DNA of 64,000 nucleotides from Phymorhynchus buccinoides (taxonomy: Eukaryota; Mollusca; Gastropoda; Neogastropoda; Raphitomidae). The DNA lies in NCBI GenBank assembly GCA_017654935.2, contig CM065686.1, positions 32,669,205 through 32,733,204 on the forward strand, given 5' to 3'. The notes beneath the pieces were generated by a model. The model saw only the letters and a list, made by a program, of their open reading frames with translations, searched no databases and was not told the origin of the DNA. This document shows positions 19,458 through 64,000 of the stretch, one piece after another. The first letter of the stretch is position 1. Every line of letters begins with the position of its first letter. Both the position numbers and the translations under genes were made by a program.

Positions 19458-21503
19458 TTAACTGGAGATGGTGGACCCGCTGTCATTGGGGATGGTGGAG
19501 GTGGAATTCATGGTGCTGGCACTCGAGTCCTCCGTCAGCCGGTACCTGGACTCGGCCAGTCCGAACCTGGACTCGCTCAGCCCGAACCTGGACTCGCTCA
19601 CCCCGAACCTGGACTCGCTCAGCCCGAACCTGGACTCGCTCAGCCCGAACCTGGACTCGTTTCTTGTTGTTGCCACGCTTCGCTCCGTCTCTGCCGGTTT
19701 GCTTGCCACAGTAGGGTTATTGTTGCTAGTAGACTTCTTGCTGCTCTTTGGTTTACCCGGCATCTTCTTGCCTTTGCTGCCAGCGGGCATCTTGTTGCGT
19801 TTGGTGCCAACGGAGATCTTCCTGCGTTTGCTGCCAGCAAGCATCTTCTTGCCTTTGCTGCCAGCAAGCATCTTCTTGCCTTTGGAGCCAGCGAGCATCT
19901 TCTTGCCTTTGGAGCCAGCGAGCATCTTCTTGCCTTTGGAGCCAGCGAGCATCTTCTTGCCTTTGGAGCCAGTGGGCATCTTCTTGCCTTTGGTGCCAGC
20001 TGGGAGTCTGCCGCGTTTTGAACCAGTCAGTGTCGGGGTGCATTTTGAACCAGTCGGTGACATGCCACATTTTAGGCTAGGTGACATTCCACTTGGGCCA
20101 GCAGGTGATTTACTTCGCTTTGAGTCATCGAACGACATGAGGCATTTTAGGTCAGCGCCTTTACAGCCAGGTGGCATGACAAAGCGTTCCTTGGCCATTG
20201 CAGCAGGTACATCAGCACGTTTAGAGCCAGATGGCAGGACAACGCGTTCCTTGGGCATCAGAGCACGTAAATCAGCACGTTTACAGCCAGGCGGCATGAC
20301 AAAGCGTTCCTTGGGCATTGCAGCATGTACACCAGCACGTTTAGAGTCAGATGACAGGACGACGCGTTCCTTGGGCATCACAGCACGTAAATCAGCACGC
20401 TTAGAGCCAGATGGCAGGACAACGCGTTCCTTGGGCATCACAGCACGTAAATCAGCACGCTTAGAGCCAGGCGGCATGACAAAGCGTTCCTTGGGCATCG
20501 CAGAACGTAAATCAGTACGCTTAGAGCCAGATGGCAGGACAACGCGTTCCTTGGGCATCGCATAACGTAAATCAGCACGTTTACAGCAAGGTGACATGGC
20601 AAAGCGTTCCTTGGGCATCGCAGAACGTAAATCAGCACGTTTACAGCAAGGTGACATGGCAAAGCGTTCCTTGGGCATCGCAGAACGTAAATCAGCACGT
20701 TTATAGCCAGGTGGCATGACAAAGCGTTCCTTGGGCATCGACGAACGTAAATCAGCACGTTTATAGCCAGGTGGCATGGCAAAGTGTTCCTTGGGCATCG
20801 CAGAACGTAAATCAGCACGTTTACAGCCAGGTGGCATGGCAAAGCGTTCCCTGTGCATTGGCATTTGTTCCTTGCAAGACTTTGAGGCAGCTCGCTGCGC
20901 AACAACATTTTTGCTAGATTTTTGGGCCATGCGAACATAAGTAAAGCTGGAAAGTTTCGGGCAAGAGTTTCCACGGTTGTGTTTGGATCTGGCCTCACGT
21001 TCGCTCAGCAGAGGTTTTCCCAGTTTCGACATTTTAGATCTAAAGTCCTCTCGAGTATGGGTCTGCCGAACTCTCAGCCGTCCAATCCCTTTTCCTGCTG
21101 TTCTTTTCGCATTGCCGCTTTTAGCTAGACGATTCTTAGATCCTCTGGTGCGGGCTTTCCTGAATTTTCGGCCTTTTCTTCCCAGACGAGAACGTCCGGG
21201 TCGGTTTTTTTGCTTTTTTTGCTTGAAGCGCAGAACCTTTTTGGCAGAGTTCTTAGCAAGCCTAGAGGCATTGACAACAGCAGGCTGGTTGACAGATTTT
21301 CTTGATTCTGATGCGCGAGCGCCTCGAGTCCGTTGGCCCGTCAGCCAGATCAGGCCATCCTTGATTAATTGGAGGTATGGCCATCGGTAGGTTCGCGCAC
21401 GACGACCGGCGGTGCTGAGAGAGGTAGTGGAACAGTCCTGGGTATCCTTTTCAGCCTTGGGTGAACGGTAGGACGTTTTTTTGACGAACTGTTGTTCAGC
21501 CAT
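19458..21503 (-). CDS. Linker-histone-like / protamine-like basic repeat protein (681 aa, intronless)
   Basis: One uninterrupted 681-codon frame, rich in Lys and Arg. Residues about 41-96 resemble, by eye, a diverged H1/H5 winged-helix domain: WPYLQLIKDGLIWLTGQR fits the first H1 helix (PY-x-x-LIK), and VVNASRLAKNSAKKVL fits the NAD-x-x-IK-x-S-I-R-R helix. A basic linker follows (about 97-213). Next are twelve 20-residue repeats (MPKERF-x-MPPGCKRADLRS, about 214-454), then 9-residue GSKGKKMLA repeats, then six 7-residue ESRFGLS repeats and a Ser/Thr-rich tail. Intronless structure, basic composition and the H1-like segment suggest a protamine-like sperm nuclear protein or germline linker histone that compacts DNA. 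This is inference; a different chromatin or RNA-binding role is possible. The ATG at 21503 follows a run with no other in-frame start. Confidence 0.6.
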   Translation of the reverse strand: MAEQQFVKKTSYRSPKAEKDTQDCSTTSLSTAGRRARTYRWPYLQLIKDGLIWLTGQRTRGARASESRKSVNQPAVVNASRLAKNSAKKVLRFKQKKQKNRPGRSRLGRKGRKFRKARTRGSKNRLAKSGNAKRTAGKGIGRLRVRQTHTREDFRSKMSKLGKPLLSEREARSKHNRGNSCPKLSSFTYVRMAQKSSKNVVAQRAASKSCKEQMPMHRERFAMPPGCKRADLRSAMPKEHFAMPPGYKRADLRSSMPKERFVMPPGYKRADLRSAMPKERFAMSPCCKRADLRSAMPKERFAMSPCCKRADLRYAMPKERVVLPSGSKRTDLRSAMPKERFVMPPGSKRADLRAVMPKERVVLPSGSKRADLRAVMPKERVVLSSDSKRAGVHAAMPKERFVMPPGCKRADLRALMPKERVVLPSGSKRADVPAAMAKERFVMPPGCKGADLKCLMSFDDSKRSKSPAGPSGMSPSLKCGMSPTGSKCTPTLTGSKRGRLPAGTKGKKMPTGSKGKKMLAGSKGKKMLAGSKGKKMLAGSKGKKMLAGSKGKKMLAGSKRRKISVGTKRNKMPAGSKGKKMPGKPKSSKKSTSNNNPTVASKPAETERSVATTRNESRFGLSESRFGLSESRFGVSESRFGLSESRFGLAESRYRLTEDSSASTMNSTSTIPNDSGSTISS

Positions 21504-21550
21504 GGTGGTCGCTAACCGCTCTCTTTGAGCTTAGCTTCAAAATGAGGCTC

Positions 21551-21604
21551 AACGTCATATTTTGACCAACGTAAGAGCCTTGACGTCAAATCACGAATGA
21601 CGCT
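21551..21604 (-). promoter_or_regulatory. CRE cluster upstream of the basic-protein gene
   Basis: A perfect palindromic cAMP response element, TGACGTCA, lies at 21581-21588, 78 bp before the start codon. Half sites occur at 21551-21558 (AACGTCAT) and about 21598 (TGACG). In animals CREM/CREB-family factors use such sites to switch on post-meiotic genes including protamines. Use here is inferred. Confidence 0.5.
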
Positions 21605-21984
21605 TTTAAGCGCACGTAATGTTATGTTGTGGAATAGGGGAAACTCCGACATTTTGAGAATCAGGTTTGAGCTTGCACACAATACAATAAGAATTAGTCT
21701 AGTAAATTAATGCACACAACAGAACCATCAATATGATGCATGTAGGCTACTTTGACCAATGTATAAAGACTGTTAGTAGAATATATATACTTTGACTGAG
21801 CCTTTCTTCCTTCCGTACAGCGACCACAGTCAGTGACTTTTGACTATTCCGTCGCTGTTACTAGTATAGTATAGCATAGTAGAGGGACTGGCTTCATCAG
21901 CCTAGGCCTCGCGGCCTATCAAACGTCCCCTTCGTACTTTTCATAAATATGGGTTGCTTTGCGCACTCATTTGATTTCAAATTT
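21605..21984. other. Upstream flank, no gene seen
   Basis: AT-rich sequence with a TATATATA word near 21782. It could contain distal promoter elements of the basic-protein gene. Confidence 0.4.
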
Positions 21985-22310
21985 ATTCATTATAATCATA
22001 ACACAATTTATTAAAATTTGGACAACTGTCTAGAAGATTTTTAAATATGTTAGTATTTTGTGCTTCTTTCACTTGGACTGGAAGAGCATTCCAAACTTGT
22101 GCAATTCGGTTAGAAAGTTTTTTTTCTTTCTTAAGTTAGTATTGCTGTGTCCCATTACAATTTTAAATTCAGAATTCCTTGTTTTAATATAGTTAGATAA
22201 TTGAAAGACGTTAGTAATATGTAGGCCTATGTTGTCAAGGTCATGGCAACTTTTGTAAGTCTCAATTAGGTCCCCTCTAAGTCGTCTGCCTTTTAAAGAA
22301 TGAATACTTT
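21985..22310 (-). mobile_element. LINE 3' fragment (reverse transcriptase C-terminus)
   Basis: On the minus strand it reads LKGRRLRGDLIETYK and then, after a frameshift, RIAQVWNALPVQVKEAQ and FKNLLD. This is the typical C-terminal end of non-LTR reverse transcriptase proteins (RGDLIET, WN-LP, FK-LLD). It ends at TAA near 21987. Confidence 0.7.
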
Positions 22311-22818
22311 AGGGAGATCTGTGGAAATGCGCATTGAGGTGCTGAAATATTAAAGGAGAAAGTGGACAGAATAAGAAGACAGAAAGCTTGGCCCAGCCAG
22401 CAATAGGTTCCGCTGATCGGTCCCAACGATCCCCTCCAGCTCTCCCTTTATTTCTTGCCCCATTGACACACACACAGGCTTATATGACTAGGCCTGGACC
22501 CTTTCAATCCAATTCTTGACCTGCTGACCGTTTGACTTGGCCTCATGCTAACATTCCATGTGCGATGTTTTATGTGTGTGCAGTGAAATACACTGGAGAC
22601 TTTCGGACATTTTGAGATAAATATTGATATTACCTTGATATATGTGTGTGTGCGCGCGTGTGTGCATGTACGTACGTGAGAGAGCGAGAGCGAGAGCAAT
22701 GGAAAACAATGAACTACTAATGACCAGGCCATCTGCCCGTGTCATGGGGTAACAATGGGAAATCCTCACAATGCAAATAGATAAACATAACAAATAGCTT
22801 AAAGATAACAGGAAATAT

Positions 22819-22870
<52 letters not shown>

Positions 22871-22871
22871 C
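22311..22871. other. No gene seen; GA microsatellite at the end
   Basis: Contains a short CG/GT-rich tract near 22650 and a GA run at about 22820-22866. No coding exon recognised. Confidence 0.5.
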
Positions 22872-24365
22872 CAACCTGGTTTCCACAGCACGTCTATTTT
22901 CTGACGGCACAGCCTGCCATATAAAGACGTCTCCAGCACAGAAGACCAGCGCCTTGTCCAGCAAGATCTTGACACGCTTTCACAATAGTGGGAAGAACGC
23001 TGGAAAATGACATTCCACCCGGAAAAGTGTACGACGCTACACATGACAAGGCGCAGAAAGACACTAGGTGAAGACTACACCCTCCATGGACATGGACTGA
23101 AGAGTGTCTCCAGTGCAAAGTATCTAGAAGTAACTCTGAGTAACATCACCAACAAAGCGAACAAGATCCTGGGCTTTGTTAGGAGGAACTTGAAGGTCTG
23201 CAGTCGCAAGGCCAAAGCAGCAGCATACAAAGCTCTTGTCCGACCTGAATTGAAAAATGGTGTTTTACGTCCTCTCGGTCTAGAACAGACACATATGGGA
23301 CATTTGTAGATACAAAGATGGTGGGAACAATATTGGAGGCAATGCCCGGAGGCAGTGCAACACCAGTAAAGTCCCAATTTTTTAACAATACAGATATGTG
23401 TAGCAGCAACCACGCCTCGGTTAAACCTCATCGGCTATGGTACCGCCACAAATAACTTGTCCGACCTGTCGTAGAGTATGCTAGTCCTGTATGGGATCCT
23501 ACCACAACGACTCCATTGAGAAAGTCCCGAGGCGTGCAGCAAGGTGGACCATGCAGGACTACAAGCAAACCTCCAGCGTCGACAGCATGCTGCAAGAACT
23601 TGCCTGGCCTTCAGTTTGCTGCAGGGACAGAGACAGAAGGAAGGCGCGACTCACCACGATGTACAAATTCAGCAACAAACTCTCGAAAATTGCGACTAAG
23701 CACGGGTCAACAACAAACTGCCAAAAGAAATCAAGACACTAGACCAGCTCGCAGGCATACGACATCAGATCGTGCATGACACAGTAACATCAGGGAACCT
23801 TTTTCCCTCGCACGGTCCCGGAGTGGAAATGCCTCCTGGAAGACATTGTCACAGCTCCATCTCTGACATCCTTCGACTCCAGTTTCACCTGAAGTGGACC
23901 AACGTCCCAGACCCTGGAGGAGAGTCAGCGTTTACGTTAGCTGAGCTCTCAGCCACAGCCCAACACTGAAACCTTCAACAGACGCCCCTACCCCTTCATA
24001 CCCACCCTCAGTTGTTTTTACCCCTATAGTTAGGGATCTGTTTGTTCTTTGTCTTTTTGGTTGGGGCCTGGACATTGCCTCTAGGGTCTGCTAGTTCACA
24101 GCATGCTGGGGACGAATGTGAAAATTAGTAGCTGCCGGCAGCTCTTTGTAGAGTATGCTGGCCCGGAAGTAGGAACTTTATTTTTGTTTGCTTCATCTCA
24201 TTTTCATACTGATCCCCAGCAAGCGTGATTCACTAATTTTTGTCTTATGTCTTGTCTGCTTCTCTTTTTTCTCCTCTTCTGCTTCTTTTTTTTTAGTCAC
24301 CCCCTAAAGTGTGTGCAATTACTTCTATAAAAAGAAGTTGGCCACCACCACAGAAGAAGAAGAGA
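22872..24365 (+). mobile_element. Decayed non-LTR retrotransposon split by a SINE
   Basis: The plus strand carries degenerate reverse transcriptase: a damaged palm region (LPYKDVSSTEDQ), then MTFHPEKCTTLHMTR, SSAKYLEVTLSN and AAAYKALVRP, which continues after the insertion as VVEYAS. Then follow VPRRAARWTMQDY, LARLTTMYKFSNKL-type sequence and a C-terminal FPRTVPEW ... APSLTSFDSSF. Several stops and frameshifts are present. It ends in a (GAA)n-like tail near 24355. Confidence 0.75.
23235..23468 (+). mobile_element. SINE-like insertion with a perfect 13-bp target duplication
   Basis: A 208-bp insert (23248-23455) is flanked by CTTGTCCGACCTG on both sides (23235-23247 and 23456-23468). Removing it and one duplicate restores the LINE reading ALVRPVVEYAS. 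The element contains TTTTACGTCCTCTCGGTC and TTAAACCTCATCGGCTATGG. A second copy is at 29692-29890. No clear Pol III boxes seen, so the class is inferred. Confidence 0.8.
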
Positions 24366-24512
24366 GGATAAGACAATTTTTCAAACTGACATTTATACTA
24401 ATGTAAATAGGCCAAAAGTGCCAATCAATGGAGAGACATCAATCATATGACATTTGAATATGCATAAACATAAAATGATGATGCTGAGTACAGTGATAAA
24501 TGAGAGACGATC

Positions 24513-24567
<55 letters not shown>

Positions 24568-26570
24568 TTTGGTTCACATACTGATTCAGAAACAAGAAGC
24601 ATGCACACATACAAACACAGAGCATTGACCTATTATTTTAATTTCATCACAGCTGATTGACATAAGACGAAACAAACATTGGAATGGATTTGGGCAAATA
24701 TAAAAAAATCTATAAGAACAATTAAGAGCTCTTGTACTCCATGTGATTAAGCTGCACATTGTCTGTTTACAACAAGCTCTTATTTTTTATTCTCTTTAGC
24801 AGTAATGTTCCATATTATATACGAGTGTCTCGGAGTATTTGTCAGCAGAAAAATTACACTGACACTTTATACTAAAGCAAAAAACACACACACACAAAAC
24901 AAAGCTTCGCTAATAAGGCCTCGTTATAACCTGTGTACTCATGCATTCTGAAAAGTACACATGTACTCTTTCCACTGGTTCTCACTTTAATTGTTAACTA
25001 ATTTACTATCATCCCACTCCGGTTACTTTTTCAAAAATGGTGTCACTGCAGACATAATGAGGGTATTTATCATTGTGCAAAATTTGGTTATGCTATTATT
25101 TGTAGTTTTTGAGAAAATTGCTAGTTAAGGTTTTTCATGAGACAATGACCCCCCCTCCCCCCTTAACATTTTTATAAATGCTCTTTACGAGCTAAAATCC
25201 TAAACCAACAAATATCATAAAAGTTGAAAGAAAAAACGTTTCAGCTAGATGTCTAAGAATCATTTAATAAATACATGTAGAGAAATGAATTAATACATTC
25301 AAACTTCATTTGATTCCCCCCCCCGCAACTCTGCAATTGATTGTCAACCAGTCAAATAACATACATATTAAAGTACATACATCTACAGACATTACTTAGC
25401 AATATGAATTCTGAACAATGTGTTCTAAACAAACATTGGAAATATGTATTGACAACACATTTTGCAACCAGTGTATGGTAAAATGTGTATGGTACAATAA
25501 ACACAAAAGCAAGTGCATACAAAGGAAGCATGCATTTACCATTGCAAGCTTACGAAATATAAACTGATCAGAACGCAAATTTGTAAAAATGTTCTCAAAA
25601 AGATGATACCTGATTCGATTGACTCAAATTATTTAAGCATGATATTTACAAAATATCGCATTTGGCACAAATGAGACACAGGCATACAAACGCACACACA
25701 CATCTTCACAAAAGCCTTGCATACATGGAAGCACAAATTGGCAAAAGGTGTTAACAGAAAAAGTTATCAGTCTTTGGAGCATACTGTATGAAAAATAGCT
25801 GAAAATATCACAAAGTGCTTAATGTAACAGATTCTATACACCTATGTACACATAATCATGTGAAAACACATTTCCATACAACCACTAACACACATGCATT
25901 CTATCAAATACATACTGAGACATTGTGTCCTCCAAATAACATAACATGAATGAATGTCATCACAAGATCCAATATATCCTGAGTTTCTGAAACCAACAAC
26001 ATTAATCACATTTTAACAACAATAAAATGACGTAAATATAATAATGAACCTTAAAGTACCAATGACAAAAATATCATTAAGTCCTTACTAAAGATGCAAG
26101 TGATGATCAAATCATATTACTGCGCATTGAGACATGGTTGTCTCTTTTTCATTTTTCTAATGTGTGCCTGAATGTGTGTTTACCCAATTTTAAAACATCT
26201 AGATTAGCAATAACACCTGAGTACTTTTCAAAATACTAAAAGCAGCACATTAATTTGGGATATCTTCTTCTGAAGCACAAGAAGGGTACAGTAGGCACGT
26301 AGTGAAGTGAAAATGTGCATTGTAATGAAGAAAGTGAACAAGATTTCTTCCAAAAGTCATGTACGTGATGACAGTGAACATTTCTTATCAGAACATTATA
26401 CACATAATAACATATTATCAAATTGGATTGTCTGTTTGTGTGATTTTGTTTTACACGAGGCTTACAAGGCGAAAGTTAGGATATAAAATGGATAAGTGAG
26501 CTTAGTTTTTTTCCCCCCCCAGCATCAGAAAAAGCCTGGGGTAGCTATGTTGGCAGTGGAGAGGCCAGGA
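24366..26570. other. 3' flank / probable 3' untranslated region of BTBD16
   Basis: AT-rich and free of recognised repeats except a GA run at about 24522-24563. No coding exon seen. A possible poly(A) signal on the minus strand (AATAAA) is at about 24788, but it is far from the stop codon and uncertain. Confidence 0.4.
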
Positions 26571-59584
<33,014 letters not shown>

Positions 59585-59745
59585 CTGAAGCACAAGGCAA
59601 GACAGAAAGAAGGGTGCACGTGAAAGATACACGAAAAAGCCACTACGCTACTTAAAGCGAAGCTGTGCAAGAGGATGCTTTTTTTTCTCAGCTTTACAAA
59701 ATTGCTAATGCTACGACATAGAAAACGCATAGAATGTTATGTGTA

Positions 59746-60330
<585 letters not shown>

Positions 60331-60604
60331 GAATATATGATAATGACGTGAACAGAAGATATCAGGCTTACAACGGAAATAAAAGCAAAAATTGTTTCAT
60401 TTAGTACTTTTGGTCTTGTGTTTAATTCACTATTATACAGCCACCAACATAAGACACTATCTCAATTCTAACATTTTTATGTTGAATAAATGTGTGTAAA
60501 GTACCAGTAAAACTGAAAAAGTATGTTACAAAAGTAAACCAATAAATAGACAATTATCATCTTAAACTAAAGTCTTAAAAGAATCAACCCCACAACATCT
60601 ATGA

Positions 60605-60850
60605 TTAACCCTTTCGCCGCCAACCATTTTTCATCCAAAATTTTCTCTCAAACTTACCTAGGTAAAGAAAAGTTGGCATCTGCACAATGAATCCCCCAAT
60701 GACATGCATCAAATGAATCCTTTCCTTATCTCCCCAAATTAACAACGTAAGGATATTGGATAACTGATCCAACTTTCATACCTTAATTAGTAGCAAGGGT
60801 GTTAAATCAGTGTGGTGCTAAAATGCGACATTGGAAGTGAAAAGGCTAAA
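60605..60850. mobile_element. piggyBac-like MITE (family A), inverted copy
   Basis: TTAA-CCCTTTCGCCGCCAACC at the left, right end decayed (GAAAAGG-CTAA). Internal words match copies 1-3 in reverse. Confidence 0.75.
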
Positions 60851-61118
60851 CTGATTAATGCTGGCAATGCACAAGAACAAGATCTCCTTGAATTGTGTAC
60901 AATGGAAGAACTCCTAAGATTGTTAAATCTAAGTTTCGTTTCTTCATTAGAGCAAAACGTTGTCTTCTGGGGAGGGGTACATCAGTTTATGAAATGCAAC
61001 AAGCCTGTACGAATCAAGAAAGGTTGCTGTCCACTTTCTAATACCCACATCAAGACACAAAACCAAAACCCCCAAAAGGTATCAAAGCATCATTAAAGTA
61101 GAAATCAAAAACAGAAGT

Positions 61119-61266
61119 ACCATATTTTTGGGACTTTGCATAAGACGCACCCCCCAAATTTAAGATTTTGTTATTAAGTTTTCTTACTATTTTATTAGTC
61201 ACATTATAAGGCGCAGGGGTCTGAGTGTGGGAAAAAAGTATCGCCTTATAGTCCGAAAACTACGGT
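61119..61266. mobile_element. MITE family C, intact copy
   Basis: TACCATATTTTTGGGACTTT ... TAGTCCGAAAACTACGGTA. Confidence 0.8.
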
Positions 61267-61345
61267 ACACTGTAGTCTGAAGGCAATATTTGTTTGTTAC
61301 AAAACTTCAGTATACATGTACTCAGAAATGAGAAATTGGAAAGTA

Positions 61346-61728
61346 CAGTGGATTCCTGATAACTCTGGATAACTCACAATAATTTGTTGGTCCCAGTTTA
61401 ACAATCCTTATGCTCAAAGGTCTTTTTAACTCACAATAATTTGTTGGTCCCAGTTTAACAATCCTTATGCTCAAAGGTCTTTTTAACTCACAATAATTTG
61501 TTGGTCCCAGTTTAACAATCCTTATGCTCAAAGGTCTTTTTAACTCACAATAATTTGTTGGTCCCAGTTTAACAATCCTTATGCTCAAAGGTCTTTTTAA
61601 CTCACAATAATTTGTTGGTCCCAGTTTAACAATCCTTATGCTCAAAGGTCTTTTAACTCAAAATATTGTCTATCTCAAAATAAAATTTCCCCGTCCCTAC
61701 GATTTTGACTCAAGCGATTTTCACTGTA
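61346..61728. mobile_element. Pogo-like element with five internal ~57-bp repeats
   Basis: TA-CAGTGGATTCCTGATAACTC at the left and GCGATTTTCACTG-TA at the right. Inside, GGTCTTTTTAACTCACAATA and GTTGGTCCCAGTTTAACA recur five times almost unchanged. The apparent minus-strand repeat protein is an artefact. Confidence 0.75.
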
Positions 61729-62413
<685 letters not shown>

Positions 62414-62729
62414 TTAACAAAAAGAGCAAAATTAGAACTAAAAAGAAAATAATTATGCTACTAAAACCTGCATTACAATAACTTACAGAACAACAAACAT
62501 TAGCTGTATAACAGAATACACAAATAAGAAATATTTTCTTCTTCTTTTTTATAACAAAAAGCAAACCTCATAAAAACTACACAAAAAAAAGAAGAAAGGA
62601 AAACAAAGCACACAAAAAAAAGTAAAATAGATCCAATAGAAAAAGATATGCAGAGCCAAGAACAGCTGGTCCCATTCCATGATCACAACGGTTCATTAAA
62701 AAACCAAAAACAATGCTGATTTCACACTG

Positions 62730-63040
62730 TTAATGTACAATGCAGTTTCAGTGCCCCCACTGTCTGGAATTCTCTGCCTGCTCATCTTCGTCACAAGCCA
62801 ACTCTTTCCAGTTTTAAAAGCAAACTCAAAACCCATCTGTTTCAAAGAGCTTTTCGTCTGTAACATTGGTTTAAAAAACAAAATCAGATAGATGGTTCAA
62901 TGAATGAGGGAGAAGGGTTTAGTATGTTAGTATGTCTGCGCGTGAATCAGTGAATGCACCGTGAATGCAAGCGCCTTGGGTTTAATATATATAATCAAAG
63001 AAAGGATAATATAAATGCTACATACATGTATTATAATTAT
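62730..63040 (+). mobile_element. LINE 3' end (CR1/L2-like)
   Basis: The plus strand reads FSAPTVWNSLPAHLRHKPTL then SSFKSKLKTHLFQRAFRL and a stop, followed by a short tail (GCGCCTTGGG, ATATAAATGC). Confidence 0.8.
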
Positions 63041-63079
63041 TGATGATTTCATCCTCTATACCTAAGAAACGGGATGAAT

Positions 63080-63088
63080 GGTTGAAAG

Positions 63089-63176
<88 letters not shown>

Positions 63177-63345
63177 ATGTGAGCTTCAAGCCAGTTTGAA
63201 GTAATTTATAGGGTTCAAAAACATGTTATGTAAATGCTATATATAATTATTTCATCCTCTATAACTAAGAAACGGGATGAATGGTTGAAAGCATTGTGTG
63301 TGTGTGTGTGTGCGTGTGCGCGCGTGTGTGCACGTGCATCTGAGT
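63080..63345. repeat. Duplicated segment with GT microsatellites
   Basis: AAACGGGATGAATGGTTGAAAGCATT followed by (GT)n, then AGCCAGTTTGAAGTAATTTA, occurs twice (about 63066-63235 and 63268-63385). The GT run is long in the first copy and short in the second. Confidence 0.8.
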
Positions 63346-63799
63346 TTTAAGCCAGTTTGAAGTAATTTACAGGGTTAAAAAACATCAGTACTTGCTTACA
63401 CAACATTTAGTTTATTATCTTGCCAACTGGCTGCTGTGTGGGTTTGCAGATTATGGACTTTCTTCAGCAGGTTTCCTAATGTGTGAATTTTAGCTGACAA
63501 CCTTTTCCATTTTATTGCAGCATTTTATAATTGTAAGTTTTTGTGTGTGTTTACACCCAATTCTGTTAATGTTAGTCCTTCATGTTCACTTGGATGACCA
63601 TCGGATAGCAGAGGAAGCAAGAGCTGCTCTGGAAAAGTGGGCTGTTGTGCTATAATCGTGAAGAATGCCTCGCCCAAAATAGATCATCATCATCATAATG
63701 CTCACATTATAAACTGAGCACAATGCAACTTTGTACAGAACAAACAACTAGAACCTGTGAAGTTTTGCGTTTCCCTTGGTTCTCAAATGTTCTCAGATG

Positions 63800-64000
63800 T
63801 GTATAAAAAACAACGTGAACAACTGCTACGATACCACCAGTAGCGTCACAACCATGCTCTCCAAGCTTCAATGGGAATCACTTGAGGCAAGAAGATCAAA
63901 ACATCAGGCCACCATGATGTACAAAGTCGTCAACGACCTCATTGACATCAAAGCGGAACAGTTTCTCCTCCCTGGCAACACCCGCACTAGGTCAAATCAC
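63800..64000 (+). mobile_element. LINE reverse transcriptase C-terminal fragment, runs off the window
   Basis: The plus strand reads SSVTTMLSKLQWESLEARR then TMMYKVVNDLIDIKAEQFL, similar to the fragment at 23520-23700 (SVDSMLQELAW ... LTTMYKFSNKL). It is open to the last base. Confidence 0.75.

Noticed and set aside
19468..20565. 365-residue plus-strand protein
   Set aside because: Antisense shadow of the basic repeat protein; the minus-strand frame is longer and has coherent basic modules and a start.
61322..61645. 107-residue five-repeat protein
   Set aside because: A tandem repeat inside a pogo-like element with TA-flanked ends; no independent coding evidence.

Overview
This window looks like a piece of a nuclear animal genome, most likely a mollusc (probably a gastropod). 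The evidence is spliced genes with small exons and kilobase introns, a C-type lectin gene, an ortholog of the metazoan gene BTBD16, an intronless linker-histone-like basic protein of the sort molluscs pack sperm DNA with, vertebrate-type TTAGGG repeats, and a very dense load of short transposons, SINEs, LINE fragments and GA/GT microsatellites. Nothing prokaryotic (operons, CRISPR, phage) is present. Exons were called by eye from codon content, GT/AG sites and matching splice phases; they are not confirmed by RNA.

Three host genes are supported, all on the minus strand. (1) 2601-7595: five exons of a secreted C-type lectin. It has a signal peptide, one complete C-type lectin domain and the start of a second, and its 3' end lies beyond the left edge of the window. 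(2) 19458-21503: an intronless 681-residue lysine/arginine-rich protein with a diverged H1-like globular segment and three repeat modules. A perfect CRE (TGACGTCA) lies 78 bp upstream of its start codon. (3) 26571-59584: BTBD16 (BTB/BACK-type protein), sixteen phase-consistent exons over 33 kb ending in a clear stop; only the first exon(s), with the start codon, are missing.

Region by region: 1-2.5 kb repeats; 2.6-7.6 kb lectin gene; 9.3-12.9 kb a broken L1/Tx1-like LINE; 12.9-16.7 kb repeat blocks and a 75-bp minisatellite; 16.7-19.4 kb mostly unique DNA; 19.4-21.6 kb basic-protein gene; 22-24.4 kb LINE pieces, one split by a SINE; 24.4-59.6 kb BTBD16, with introns full of nested MITEs, SINEs and an 18-bp minisatellite; 59.6-64 kb MITEs, microsatellites and LINE ends.

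The most unusual signal is that, in both spliced genes, exon ends together with their splice sites have been copied in tandem into the neighbouring intron. There are ten acceptor-side copies of a lectin exon, eighteen donor-side copies of a BTBD16 exon (some forming in-frame 21-nt pseudo-exons), and smaller or decayed cases at three other BTBD16 exons. One of these donors also carries a transposon inserted exactly in the 5' splice site. I know of no named system that explains this pattern.
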